Shown in pieces: positions 16,238 through 25,187 of a stretch of 64,000 nucleotides of DNA. The position numbers were made by a program, and so were the translations under genes. Origin of the DNA: an uncultured Pelagibacteraceae bacterium (GTDB taxonomy: Bacteria; Pseudomonadota; Alphaproteobacteria; Pelagibacterales; Pelagibacteraceae); contig CACJKF010000001.1 of the NCBI GenBank assembly GCA_902593905.1, positions 248,001 to 312,000 on the forward strand. Direction: 5' to 3'. How positions within the stretch are numbered: position 1 is the stretch's first letter; each line of letters begins with the position of its first letter. The notes below the pieces were generated by a model. The model saw only the letters and a list, made by a program, of their open reading frames with translations, ran no database searches and was not told the origin of the DNA.

Positions 16238-17091
16238 TGGTTGAGAAAAAGAAATCAGGATATTGGTTAACTCACCTTGGTTTAATTCTTGGAGTATTAT
16301 TTATATTTTTTCCAGTTTGGTTAACTTTCGTTGCATCCACTGTAACTCAAGATGCAATTATTTATCCTCCATTACCAATGTTACCAGGGACAGAGTTTTT
16401 TGAAAATTATGCAAATGCTTTATTTAGAGGTTCACCAGAAGGATATGGAGCCAAAGTACCTGTTATAAAAATGATGATGAACTCAGCAATCATGGCAATT
16501 GGTATTACAGTTGGAAAAATTATTATCTCATTATTGTCAGCTTTTGCTTTTGTTTATTTCAGATTTCCATTCAGAAATTTATGTTTTTGGTTAATCTTTA
16601 TTACCTTAATGCTCCCAGTAGAAGTAAGAATAGTGCCAACTTATGAAGTTGTTGCAAATTTAAATCTATTAAATTCTTACACAGGATTAATCTTCCCGTT
16701 AATTGCATCAGCTACGGCAACTTTTTTATTTAGACAATTTTTTATGACCATACCTGATGAAATGGTTGAAGCAGCGAGAATGGATGGCTGCAGTCCAATG
16801 CGTTTCTTTTTTGATATATTAGTCCCAATTAGTAAAACCAACATTGCAGCTTTATTTGTTATTTTATTTATTTTTGGTTGGAACCAATATTTATGGCCGT
16901 TATTAATGACGACCGATCCTGACATGAGAACTATTGTAATGGCAATTGATTCAATGATACCTACAGGCGATGACTATGCACACTGGCCAACGGTTATGGC
17001 AACAGCAATGTTAGCTATGGTGCCGCCAGTTATAGTAGTAATAAGTATGCAAAAGTTTTTTGTTAAAGGATTATTAGAAAGCGATAAATAA
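16237..17091 (+). CDS. ugpE: sn-Glycerol-3-phosphate ABC transporter permease UgpE
   Basis: This is the second inner-membrane permease of the Ugp system, 284 residues with about six helices. The EAA loop is EAARMDGCSPMRFFFDILVP. Flanking family features are PVEVRIVPTYEVV and GWNQYLWPLL. It pairs with UgpA to form the translocation pore for glycerol-3-phosphate. It overlaps ugpA and ugpC by one base each (TAATG), so the three are probably translated together. Confidence 0.94.
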   Translation: MVEKKKSGYWLTHLGLILGVLFIFFPVWLTFVASTVTQDAIIYPPLPMLPGTEFFENYANALFRGSPEGYGAKVPVIKMMMNSAIMAIGITVGKIIISLLSAFAFVYFRFPFRNLCFWLIFITLMLPVEVRIVPTYEVVANLNLLNSYTGLIFPLIASATATFLFRQFFMTIPDEMVEAARMDGCSPMRFFFDILVPISKTNIAALFVILFIFGWNQYLWPLLMTTDPDMRTIVMAIDSMIPTGDDYAHWPTVMATAMLAMVPPVIVVISMQKFFVKGLLESDK

Positions 17092-18146
17092 TGTCTCAAA
17101 TTAGTTTACAAAATCTAAAGAAATCTTTTGGAAAAACCCAGGTTATTCACGATCTGAGTATTGACGTCAAAGATGGCGAGCTGATTGTAATAGTTGGACC
17201 ATCAGGATGTGGAAAATCAACTCTATTAAGAATGGTTGCAGGCTTAGAAGATGCTAATGAAGGAAATATTTTAATTGATAATAAAAAAGTAAATGAACTT
17301 GAACCTATGGAGCGAAATATTGCAATGGTATTTCAAAATTACGCTCTTTATCCACACATGACTGTTTTTGGTAACATGGCTTATGGTTTAAAAATTGCAA
17401 AAGTACCAAAGGAAGAAATTGAGTCCAGAGTTCAAAAAGCTGCTGAAATTTTAGAGCTTGGAGAATTGTTAGAGAGAAAACCCAATCAATTATCTGGCGG
17501 ACAAAGACAAAGAGTTGCCATGGGAAGAGCGATTGTAAGAAATCCTGTGGCTTTTTTATTTGATGAACCCTTATCAAACCTTGATGCCAAATTAAGAGTT
17601 CAAATGAGATTGGAGATTAAAAAACTTCAAACTCAATTAAAAACTACTTCTTTATATGTAACGCACGATCAAGTTGAAGCCATGACTTTAGCTGATCGAA
17701 TGATTGTAATGAACGAAGGTAATGTGGAACATATTGGAACACCTTTAGAAGTATACACAAAACCTAAAACTTTATTCACGGCTCAATTTATCGGAAGTCC
17801 AGCAATGAATATTTTAAAAGGAAATTGTGGAGGCAACAAATTGATTTTGGCAAACAAAGCTTCACTTTCAGTGAATTCAAAATTTAATGGACCTGTTAAT
17901 ATAGGTATGCGACCTGAAGATTTTGAATTAGATCAAAATGGTCCAATCAAGTTAAAAGTTGAACTTGTAGAGCTGATCGGAGCTAATACACTTATTCATG
18001 GTAAACTTGAAAATAGTAATGAAATTTTAGTTGCAAGTATCTCAGGTGTTGTTAAAGAAGATACTATTGGAAAAAATATTAATCTTTCCATTCAAGATGA
18101 CAAACTACACCTGTTTGATACTAATACTGATTTGAGGATTAATTGA
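17091..18146 (+). CDS. ugpC: sn-Glycerol-3-phosphate ABC transporter ATPase UgpC
   Basis: This ATPase of the MalK/UgpC class has 351 residues. It shows Walker [11 protein letters not shown]-loop MVFQNYALYPHM, signature LSGGQRQRV, Walker B FLFDEPLSNLD and switch VTHDQVEAM. The C-terminal TOBE domain includes NIGMRPEDF. The C-terminal regulatory domain may respond to phosphate or sugar status as in relatives; that is inference. Its TGA overlaps the TTG start of ugpQ. Confidence 0.94.
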   Translation: MSQISLQNLKKSFGKTQVIHDLSIDVKDGELIVIVGPSGCGKSTLLRMVAGLEDANEGNILIDNKKVNELEPMERNIAMVFQNYALYPHMTVFGNMAYGLKIAKVPKEEIESRVQKAAEILELGELLERKPNQLSGGQRQRVAMGRAIVRNPVAFLFDEPLSNLDAKLRVQMRLEIKKLQTQLKTTSLYVTHDQVEAMTLADRMIVMNEGNVEHIGTPLEVYTKPKTLFTAQFIGSPAMNILKGNCGGNKLILANKASLSVNSKFNGPVNIGMRPEDFELDQNGPIKLKVELVELIGANTLIHGKLENSNEILVASISGVVKEDTIGKNINLSIQDDKLHLFDTNTDLRIN

Positions 18147-19075
18147 TCAATCCATTTTTAACGAAACCTAACTACATAAGAATTTACGGCCATAGAGGAG
18201 CTAGAGGTGATATTGTTGAAAACTCAATCTCTGGTTTTAAATATACTTTTGATCTTGGTATCAAAGCTGTTGAGTTTGATGTTGTAATTTCAAAAGATAA
18301 TATTCCAACAATATTTCATGATTACAGATTAAATCCTGATTTAGTTAAAGATGCTTCAGGGAACTGGATCACAGATAAAAGCATGAAATTAGTAGAACTT
18401 ACTTATGAGGAAATTAGCAAGTATACTATTGGAAGCGTAAAGCCCGAAACAAAGTACGCAAAAAGATTTAAAAATCAAAAACCTATTACAGGAGAAAAAA
18501 TACCAAAATTAACTGATTTCTTTAAATTAGTGACGGAAGATAAATATAAAGATGTATTCTTAAATTTAGAAATTAAATCAACCCCTACACAAGAAAACGT
18601 AACACCAGACCCAGAAAAAATGGTTTCTTTAATCCTTAAAGATATAAAAGATTTTAAACTTGAGGATAGAACTTTAATCACTTCTTATGACTGGAGAATT
18701 TTGTACGCACTTAAAAAACAAAACCCAAATATCCTAAGAGGATTTATTACTCTACAACAAGGTCTTTCAATTACTAAAAAAAATATTTACGAGAACTCTC
18801 CTTGGATGGTTAAAAATTATCCAATGGAAGAATTATTTTTACTTCCTAATATTATTAAATCGTTAGAAGGGCATGTATGGAGTGCTTTCTACCGTGATGT
18901 GACTAGACAAAATGTAGAATTAGCACACAAACATGGTTTAGCTACTTGTGTTTGGACAGTGAATAGAGAAAAAGATATTATTAGGATGATCGAGTACGGA
19001 GTTGATGGAATTATCACTGACTATCCAAAAAAAGTTCAAGAAATTTGTAAATCTAAAAATATCTCTTGGTTTTAA
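18143..19075 (+). CDS. ugpQ: Glycerophosphodiester phosphodiesterase
   Basis: UgpQ hydrolyses glycerophosphodiesters imported by Ugp to glycerol-3-phosphate and an alcohol. The 310-residue GDPD enzyme has YGHRGARGDIVENS (catalytic His and metal Glu), VEFDVVISKD (E-x-D), FHDYRL (second catalytic His), LEIKS, and the C-terminal WTVN and GVDGIITDYP. There is no signal peptide, so it is cytoplasmic. The start is TTG, overlapping the ugpC stop, with GAGG about 7 bases upstream. It completes a phospholipid headgroup scavenging operon. Confidence 0.93.
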   Translation: MINPFLTKPNYIRIYGHRGARGDIVENSISGFKYTFDLGIKAVEFDVVISKDNIPTIFHDYRLNPDLVKDASGNWITDKSMKLVELTYEEISKYTIGSVKPETKYAKRFKNQKPITGEKIPKLTDFFKLVTEDKYKDVFLNLEIKSTPTQENVTPDPEKMVSLILKDIKDFKLEDRTLITSYDWRILYALKKQNPNILRGFITLQQGLSITKKNIYENSPWMVKNYPMEELFLLPNIIKSLEGHVWSAFYRDVTRQNVELAHKHGLATCVWTVNREKDIIRMIEYGVDGIITDYPKKVQEICKSKNISWF

Positions 19076-19119
19076 GCCTGAAAACTTGAAAAAATATTTG
19101 TCATCGTGTAAATAATCTC

Positions 19120-19257
19120 ATGGCAAAAAAAAAATATCAAAGAAATTGGTTAGAGAGAAAACTTGATGAATATAACCATACAATGGAGCTGATTAGAACT
19201 ATCCTACCTTTTTTAATACTTTTGCTACAAATTTACATACTAACGAAACTCATTTAA
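19120..19257 (+). CDS. Small single-helix membrane protein (45 aa)
   Basis: This ORF is too short for the supplied track. It begins MAKKKYQRNWLERKLDEYNH and ends with a hydrophobic stretch, IRTILPFLILLLQIYILT. The basic N-terminus and single helix suggest an N-in membrane protein. It lies in the 213-base gap between ugpQ and the 80-residue membrane protein, in the same direction. No strong ribosome-binding site is seen. Its function is unknown; it may be an accessory to the phosphate transport or sensing genes around it. Confidence 0.5.
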   Translation: MAKKKYQRNWLERKLDEYNHTMELIRTILPFLILLLQIYILTKLI

Positions 19258-19288
19258 CACATCATCAAATATCAGGTATAACTCAATA

Positions 19289-19531
19289 ATGACTTTATTG
19301 TTTTTATCACTAGCAGGCATCATTGCTATCATTGTTATTCTTGTATCAGCCAAATTTATTAAAGCTGGGTTTGATGCTAGAGGTGAGGTTAAAGAGGAAC
19401 AAAGAAAAGAGAAACTCAAGCAAGAGGACGAAGATATTTTAGATGAATTAAAAAGAAAAGATCTTTCTGAGGAAGACTTAAAAGATCTTTACGATAAAAT
19501 TCAGAATAAAAAAAAAGATGACAATGAGTGA
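19289..19531 (+). CDS. Small membrane-anchored charged coiled-coil protein upstream of phoR
   Basis: The 80-residue protein has one N-terminal helix (FLSLAGIIAIIVILVSAKFI) followed by a very acidic/basic helical tail (KEEQRKEKLKQEDEDILDELKRKDLSEEDL). I recognise no named family. Its 3' end overlaps phoR by up to 14 bases. The arrangement of helix plus charged segment resembles the N-terminal membrane and charged region that E. coli PhoR has and this PhoR lacks. That suggests a detached anchor or partner, but this is inference only. Confidence 0.7.
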   Translation: MTLLFLSLAGIIAIIVILVSAKFIKAGFDARGEVKEEQRKEKLKQEDEDILDELKRKDLSEEDLKDLYDKIQNKKKDDNE

Positions 19532-20558
19532 GTCTTTAAAAGAGATTAAATTTCTAAATGATTTACCTGACCAAGTTATAGTAATAGATAAATTTAAAAC
19601 AATTAACTTTGCAAATAAAAGCGCTAAAACTCGTTTTGGATCTAATATTGAGAGTCAAAATATTTCAAGTATTGTTCGTGATGCTGAATTGTTGGATCAG
19701 ATCGATAAATCATTGGAAAAAAATCAAGGCGGGATCTTGGATATTGAAATTAAGGCACCTAATTTCCAATATTATAAAGTAAGTGTCATGCCTGGACCTA
19801 AAAATTTATTAAATACGAGTGATAGTGTAATAATCTTTTTTAAAGATTTGACTGATATCATTAAAGTTCAAAAACTCAAATCCGATTTCGTTGCGAACGT
19901 CTCTCACGAACTAAGAACGCCTTTGCAAAGTATTAAACTTGGCCTTGAAACAATAAATAATGGTCATGCGTCTAAAGATTTAGAAAGTCAAAAAAAAATA
20001 TTACCAGTTGTTCTTCAGCAAACCTCAAGGATGGAAAGTATTGTAAATGATCTTTTATCTCTCTCAAGAATAGAACTTCAAGAACATATAAGACCGAGTG
20101 AAAAAGTGGATTTAAATGAGATTATTTCTCACTCAATTGATTTAAATAAAGAAATAATAAAAAAAAATAATATGAGCTGTAGTTTCGATAAACAATCAGA
20201 CAATATAAAAATTAATGGTGATAGAAACAGGTTAATTGAGGTTTTTAATAATCTTATAGATAATGCAATAAAATATAGTGAAAAAAATAAGAAAATAAAA
20301 ATAACTACTAAATCTAAAGATAATAATTTTCATGCAATAGTCGAGGATGAAGGTATTGGGATATCTAAAGAAAACATACCCCAAATAACTGAGAGATTTT
20401 TTAGGGTAAATCCTGCTAAAAGCAAAGAAGTTGGAGGAACTGGTTTAGGTTTAGCAATAGTAAAACATATAGTGAATCAACATAGAGCAGAAATGTCTAT
20501 AACAAGTGAATTAAATAAAGGTACCCGTATTTCCTTAGTTTTTCCAATCAGTTTATAA
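19518..20558 (+). CDS. phoR: Phosphate-regulon sensor histidine kinase PhoR, soluble form
   Basis: PhoR phosphorylates PhoB under phosphate limitation. The 346-residue protein begins directly with a PAS-type domain (LNDLPDQVIVIDKFKTINFANKSA), then the H-box FVANVSHELRTPLQS with the phospho-histidine, N-box NNLIDNAIKYS, G1 DEGIGI, F-box ERFFRV and G2 GGTGLGLAIV. It has no hydrophobic segment, whereas PhoR is usually anchored by N-terminal helices. Two starts are possible, ATG 19518 or ATG 19524. It is separated from phoB by the whole pstSCAB-phoU set. Confidence 0.88.
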   Translation: MTMSESLKEIKFLNDLPDQVIVIDKFKTINFANKSAKTRFGSNIESQNISSIVRDAELLDQIDKSLEKNQGGILDIEIKAPNFQYYKVSVMPGPKNLLNTSDSVIIFFKDLTDIIKVQKLKSDFVANVSHELRTPLQSIKLGLETINNGHASKDLESQKKILPVVLQQTSRMESIVNDLLSLSRIELQEHIRPSEKVDLNEIISHSIDLNKEIIKKNNMSCSFDKQSDNIKINGDRNRLIEVFNNLIDNAIKYSEKNKKIKITTKSKDNNFHAIVEDEGIGISKENIPQITERFFRVNPAKSKEVGGTGLGLAIVKHIVNQHRAEMSITSELNKGTRISLVFPISL

Positions 20559-20577
20559 ATTCAACTAAAAAGTTAGG

Positions 20578-20608
20578 TTTGTAACAAAAATTTAATATTT
20601 GTTTAATA
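20578..20608 (+). promoter_or_regulatory. Possible PhoB-binding region upstream of pstS
   Basis: The sequence TTTGTAACAAAAATTTAAT followed by TTTGTTTAAT gives two TTTGT half-sites on one face, 54 bases or more upstream of the pstS ATG. The resemblance to the CTGTCAT direct-repeat Pho box is weak in such AT-rich DNA. It is listed because pstS is a classical PhoB target and a related CTGTAAC element occurs before pstC. Confidence 0.25.
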
Positions 20609-20661
20609 AATCAATAACTTCGAAAGATTACATTCTAGCCATGTTTAATAAGGAGATAAAT

Positions 20662-21678
20662 ATGAAAATAATAAAAAACATAGTAGCAGTTATTGCTATT
20701 CTTTCTTTTGCTTCATACGCACAAGCAAGAGACCAAATTAAAATTGTAGGTTCTTCAACAGTTTACCCATATGCAACAGTAGTTGCTGAAAAATTTGGAA
20801 AACAAGGTAGTTTTAAAACCCCAGTAATTGAAAGTACTGGTACTGGTGGTGGAATGAAATTATTTTGTGCTGGTATTGGAGTAAACCACCCAGACATCAC
20901 TAATGCTTCAAGAGCAATTAAATCTAAAGAAAAGGCTCTATGTGAAAAAAATGGTGTAAAAGATATAATCGAAGTAGTTGTAGGAAATGACGGTATAACA
21001 TTTTCTCACTCAGTAAAATCACCTGACGCAAATTTCACAAAAGAGCAACTTTGGAGAGCTTTAGCAGCGAAAGTAGATGTTAATGGTAAATTAGTAGAAA
21101 ACCCATATAAAAAATGGAGTGATATAGATGCAAGTTTACCTAGCAAGAAAATTGAAATCTTAATTGCACCCCCAACATCTGGAACAAGAGATGCTTGGAA
21201 TTCATTGGTAATGAATAAAGGTTGTTCAAAAGAAGCTAAATCTTTATTTGGTGATAAATCTAAAAAAGAATGTGCAAAAATGAGAGAAGATGGTTACGCG
21301 GTTGAAGCAGGTGAAAACGACACTTTAATTGTACAAAAACTTGCAGCAAATCCTGATGCTTATGGTTTCTTTGGCTATAGTTATTATTTAGCAAACAAAG
21401 ACAAAATAAAAGCAGCGGCTATCAATGGGGTAAAACCTTCATTAGAAGGGATTCAAGATTATTCTTATCCAATAGCAAGACCATTATTCTTTTATGCAAA
21501 GAAAGCTCATGTTGGAGTAGTCCCTGGTCTGAAAGAATTTTTAGACGCATTCACTTCAAAAAAAGCTATGGGATCTAGAGGTTACTTAACTGATATTGGA
21601 TTAGTGCCACTAGCTAGCGATAAATATAAAGTTACTAGAACTGCAGCAAAAGACTTAGTTACAATCAACCTCAAGTAA
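20662..21678 (+). CDS. pstS: Phosphate ABC transporter, phosphate-binding protein
   Basis: PstS is the periplasmic high-affinity phosphate receptor. The start is ATG 20662, preceded by AAGGAG; the track's longer ORF adds 21 residues before the signal peptide. The mature protein follows a cleavage site after YAQA. Phosphate-binding motifs are IVGSSTVYPY, ESTGTGGGMKLFC, NASRAI and PPTSGTRDAW. The protein is about 338 residues. A strong terminator follows, which would leave pstS in excess over the rest of the operon, as expected for a binding protein. Confidence 0.95.
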   Translation: MKIIKNIVAVIAILSFASYAQARDQIKIVGSSTVYPYATVVAEKFGKQGSFKTPVIESTGTGGGMKLFCAGIGVNHPDITNASRAIKSKEKALCEKNGVKDIIEVVVGNDGITFSHSVKSPDANFTKEQLWRALAAKVDVNGKLVENPYKKWSDIDASLPSKKIEILIAPPTSGTRDAWNSLVMNKGCSKEAKSLFGDKSKKECAKMREDGYAVEAGENDTLIVQKLAANPDAYGFFGYSYYLANKDKIKAAAINGVKPSLEGIQDYSYPIARPLFFYAKKAHVGVVPGLKEFLDAFTSKKAMGSRGYLTDIGLVPLASDKYKVTRTAAKDLVTINLK

Positions 21679-21694
21679 CAGTTGTTAATTAATG

Positions 21695-21726
21695 AAAAAA
21701 AGGCCGATTATTCGGCCTTTTTTTTT
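21695..21726 (+). terminator. Intrinsic terminator after pstS
   Basis: An A7-GGCCGA stem pairs with TCGGCC-T9 around a TTAT loop, immediately followed by the T-run. This is a textbook rho-independent terminator, and the A-tract makes it potentially bidirectional. It lies 17 bases after the pstS stop and before pstC, so the pstCAB-phoU-phoB genes need read-through or their own promoter. Confidence 0.92.
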
Positions 21727-21759
21727 ATTCTCAATTTAAAGTTTAAATATTTAACAAAT

Positions 21760-21777
21760 CTGTAACATTACTCATCT
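21760..21777 (+). promoter_or_regulatory. Pho box-like element before pstC
   Basis: CTGTAAC-ATTA-CTCATCT resembles the 7-4-7 Pho box (CTGTCAT-AWAW-CTGTCAT), with the best match in the first half. It is placed 11 bases before the pstC ATG and after the pstS terminator, where an internal PhoB-controlled promoter would be useful. No convincing -10 element follows before the ATG, so this is tentative. Confidence 0.3.
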
Positions 21778-21788
21778 ACATAAAGGTC

Positions 21789-23168
21789 ATGAATTCTTTA
21801 ATTGCGGGAGTAATTTTAATTCTCTGCCTTTCAAGTTATTTTTTCGGTAGATCTGAAGCTCGTAAGTTAGTTACTCAAAATATTAAACTAAAAGCGCTTC
21901 CCGCTTATTACGGTTATTATTTATCTCTATGGTGTGGCTTACCGGCATTAATTATTTTTGGATGTTGGTCACTGTTTGAACCTACAATAATCAAAGTCTT
22001 GATACTTAATAATTTTCCTCAAATTGAGTCTAAAGACTTATTTTATGAGCAAACATTATCATTTTTTAATGGAAATTTTTCAGGTGAGATCACAAATGAA
22101 ATTAAAGCAGCTTCAATAAAGTACTCTTCAATTAATATTATTGCTCAAAATTCAAAAATTGTAATTATAGCTGCTGCGTTAATTGGCTCTCTAACTTTTG
22201 CATACAGAAAAATTCAAAATAACAATAAAGCCAGAGATGATGTTGAGATAATACTAAAAGTTTTATTATTTACCTCTTCTTTAGTAGCAATTTTGACAAC
22301 AGTAGGGATAATTGTATCTCTGTTATTTGAAAGCCTAAAGTTTTTTTCTACGATAAACATATTCGAATTTATATTTGGTACCTCTTGGAGTCCTCAACGT
22401 GCTTTCGTAAGGGATGCATCTGCTATTACTCCTGAAGAACTTTTAGAGCTTCAAGATGCTTTTGGTTCTGTGCCTTTATTTGCAGGTACCGCATTCATCG
22501 CCTTAATTGCAATGTGTGTGGCTGTTCCAATAGGTTTATTTTCTGGAATATATTTAGCTGAATACGCTTCAACGAAAGTTAGAAAATATTCCAAACCAAT
22601 TATTGAAATCTTAGCTGGTATACCAACTGTGGTTTACGGTTTTTTTGCTGCTTTAACTGTTGGACCTTTCTTTAGAACCCTTGGTGAGAGTTTAGGTCTC
22701 ACTGTTTCATCAGAAAGTGCACTAGCAGCTGGATTGATTATGGGAGTTATGATTATTCCTTACATATCTTCTTTATCTGATGATGTAATAAATTCAGTTC
22801 CACAATCCTTAAGAGAGGGCTCTTACGCAGTAGGCGCTACCAAATCCGAAACAATAAAAAAAGTTGTAATACCAGCAGCTCTACCGGGAATAATTGGATC
22901 TATTCTTTTAGCGGTCTCAAGAGCTATTGGAGAAACTATGATTGTAGTGATGGCTGCAGGTTTAGCTGCAAACCTGACTATAAATCCTCTTGAGTCCACT
23001 ACAACCATCACAACTCAAATTGTTATGATATTGGTGGGAGACCAAGAATTTGACAGCCCTAAAACACAAGCTGCATTCGCATTAGGATTAACATTATTTA
23101 TCGCAACATTAATTTTAAATTATATCGCTCTGAGAGTTGTTAAAAAATACAGAGAAAAATATGACTAA
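21789..23168 (+). CDS. pstC: Phosphate ABC transporter permease PstC
   Basis: This is an inner-membrane permease of 459 residues, longer than the roughly 320 of E. coli because of an N-terminal region with extra helices and a periplasmic segment, as in other alphaproteobacteria. The conserved core has FGTSWSPQ, VPIGLFSGIYLAEYAS, EILAGIPTVVYGFFA and the EAA-type loop REGSYAVGATKSETIKKVVIPAALPGI. It pairs with PstA. The pstA start overlaps its end. Confidence 0.94.
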   Translation: MNSLIAGVILILCLSSYFFGRSEARKLVTQNIKLKALPAYYGYYLSLWCGLPALIIFGCWSLFEPTIIKVLILNNFPQIESKDLFYEQTLSFFNGNFSGEITNEIKAASIKYSSINIIAQNSKIVIIAAALIGSLTFAYRKIQNNNKARDDVEIILKVLLFTSSLVAILTTVGIIVSLLFESLKFFSTINIFEFIFGTSWSPQRAFVRDASAITPEELLELQDAFGSVPLFAGTAFIALIAMCVAVPIGLFSGIYLAEYASTKVRKYSKPIIEILAGIPTVVYGFFAALTVGPFFRTLGESLGLTVSSESALAAGLIMGVMIIPYISSLSDDVINSVPQSLREGSYAVGATKSETIKKVVIPAALPGIIGSILLAVSRAIGETMIVVMAAGLAANLTINPLESTTTITTQIVMILVGDQEFDSPKTQAAFALGLTLFIATLILNYIALRVVKKYREKYD

Positions 23169-24423
23169 AGAACAAAGGTTAAAAAAAAGATATAGAGCAG
23201 AAAAAAGATTTAAGATGTACGGCTTAATCTCTGTCAGTTTAGCAGTTATCTTTGTATTAATTCTTGTACAAAATATTTTTTCTAAGGGAAGTTCAGCTTT
23301 CAGTAGAACGATGATAGAAGTGGCAGTAAATTACGACTCCTCTCTTCTAGAATTAGAGGGTCCAATTAATCAAAATTCTCTTAAAGATGCAGATTTCTAT
23401 GATTTAGCTGTAGAAAGTCTTTTGAAAATATATCCTGCAAAAGACTCTAAAGAGGAAAGACAAATTTTAAGATTATTTAGCCCTGATTACGAATTTGAGA
23501 TTAAAGATTTTTTAATTAAAAATCCGAATAAAATTGATCAAATTGTTCCAGTTAAAATCACAGCATCCGATGATATTGATCAGCTGAATAAAGGAAATTT
23601 TCCTAGAGATTTACCAGAGGACAGAAGACGAGTTAGCAATTATCAATTAAATATTTATGACAATTTAATTGAAAAAGAAAAAATTGATAAAAAGTTTAAT
23701 AATTATCTTTTTACCAAAGGAGATTCTAGAGATCCTGAGTTAGCTGGTATTGGCGGTTCTTTAATGGGATCATTCTTTACAATTATAATTTGTTTAATCT
23801 TGTCTTTCCCAATAGCTATAATGGCTTCAATTTATCTGGAAGAGTTTGCTCCAAAAAATAAAATAACCGACTTTATAGAAATTAATATTAATAATTTAGC
23901 AGCAGTACCATCAATAGTTTACGGTCTTTTAGGTTTAGGAATATTATTAAGTGTAATGGAATTTCCTAGGTCTACCCCATTAGTTGCAGGAATTACATTA
24001 TCTCTAATGACTTTACCGAGAATAATAATTCCATGCAGAGCATCATTAAAAGCAGTTCCACCCTCGATAAGAGAAGCAGCATTATCAGTTGGAGCTTCAA
24101 AATTTCAGACAGTGTTTCATCACGTTGTTCCACTAGCTATGCCAGGAACTTTATCTGGAACAATAATTGGTCTAGCTCAAGCTTTAGGAGAAACCGCTCC
24201 TTTAATTCTTATTGGGATGGTCGCTTTTGTAGTTGATATTCCAAGTTCACCAGTTGATCCATCAGCATCTTTACCAGTACAGGTTTACTTATGGTCTGAG
24301 CAAGCTGAGAGAGGATTTGTGGAAAAAACGTCGGCAACAATTATGATGTTGCTTGGCTTTCTTATTGTAATGAATTTCATTGCCGTTTATCTTAGACAAA
24401 AATTCGAAAAAAAATGGAATTAA
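23161..24423 (+). CDS. pstA: Phosphate ABC transporter permease PstA
   Basis: This is the second Pst permease, about 420 residues from ATG 23161, which overlaps the pstC stop by 8 bases; the track's start 8 codons earlier is a less likely TTG. After one N-terminal helix there is a large hydrophilic insertion (about 50-190), then the conserved core [33 protein letters not shown], the loop [26 protein letters not shown] and GETAPL. The insertion is typical of the alphaproteobacterial form. Confidence 0.93.
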   Translation: MTKEQRLKKRYRAEKRFKMYGLISVSLAVIFVLILVQNIFSKGSSAFSRTMIEVAVNYDSSLLELEGPINQNSLKDADFYDLAVESLLKIYPAKDSKEERQILRLFSPDYEFEIKDFLIKNPNKIDQIVPVKITASDDIDQLNKGNFPRDLPEDRRRVSNYQLNIYDNLIEKEKIDKKFNNYLFTKGDSRDPELAGIGGSLMGSFFTIIICLILSFPIAIMASIYLEEFAPKNKITDFIEININNLAAVPSIVYGLLGLGILLSVMEFPRSTPLVAGITLSLMTLPRIIIPCRASLKAVPPSIREAALSVGASKFQTVFHHVVPLAMPGTLSGTIIGLAQALGETAPLILIGMVAFVVDIPSSPVDPSASLPVQVYLWSEQAERGFVEKTSATIMMLLGFLIVMNFIAVYLRQKFEKKWN

Positions 24424-25187
24424 ATAATTCAAAAATAAAAATAAAAGCAAAAAACTTAAATGTTTATTACGGAAAAAAACAAGCTTTATTCGATATTAAT
24501 TTAGATATTAATCAAAAGGAAGTAACAGCATTAATTGGTCCATCAGGATGTGGTAAGTCTACATTTATAAGATGCATTAATAGAATGAACGATGTAATTG
24601 ATATTTGTAAAGTAGAAGGGTCTGTTGAAATAGACGGAGCTGAAATTAATGAAAAAAATGTTGATGTAGTTACACTTAGAGAAAAAGTGGGAATGGTGTT
24701 TCAAAAGCCAAATCCTTTTCCAAAAAGTATTTATGATAATATTGCTTATGGCCCAATTATACATGGCGCTGCTGAGAACAAAGATCAAATGGATAACATA
24801 GTTGAGACAAGTTTAAAAAAAGCAGCTCTTTGGGATGAAGTAAAAGATAGATTAAATGAGCCTGGCACAAGTTTGTCAGGGGGGCAACAACAAAGACTTT
24901 GTATTGCTCGAGCACTATCGGTTAATCCAGAAGTAATTTTAATGGATGAACCTTGCTCTGCTTTAGATCCAATCGCTACCGCGAAAATAGAGGAATTAAT
25001 AGATGATTTAAAAAAAAGCTACACAATTGTAATTGTTACGCACTCAATGGCACAAGCAGTAAGAGTTTCACAAAAAACAGGTTTTTTTCATCTTGGAAAA
25101 ATAATAGAAGTAGATTCAACGGATAAAATATTTAAAAATCCGGCTAATAAAATGACGCAAGATTATATTACAGGGAGATTTGGATAA
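24414..25187 (+). CDS. pstB: Phosphate ABC transporter ATPase PstB
   Basis: This 257-residue ATPase energises phosphate import. It shows Walker [10 protein letters not shown], the PstB-specific [11 protein letters not shown]-loop [20 protein letters not shown], signature LSGGQQQRL, Walker [14 protein letters not shown] and VTHSMAQA. It ends with [11 protein letters not shown], the usual PstB tail. The start overlaps pstA by 10 bases, and the phoU ATG follows the stop directly. Confidence 0.97.
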   Translation: MELNNSKIKIKAKNLNVYYGKKQALFDINLDINQKEVTALIGPSGCGKSTFIRCINRMNDVIDICKVEGSVEIDGAEINEKNVDVVTLREKVGMVFQKPNPFPKSIYDNIAYGPIIHGAAENKDQMDNIVETSLKKAALWDEVKDRLNEPGTSLSGGQQQRLCIARALSVNPEVILMDEPCSALDPIATAKIEELIDDLKKSYTIVIVTHSMAQAVRVSQKTGFFHLGKIIEVDSTDKIFKNPANKMTQDYITGRFG

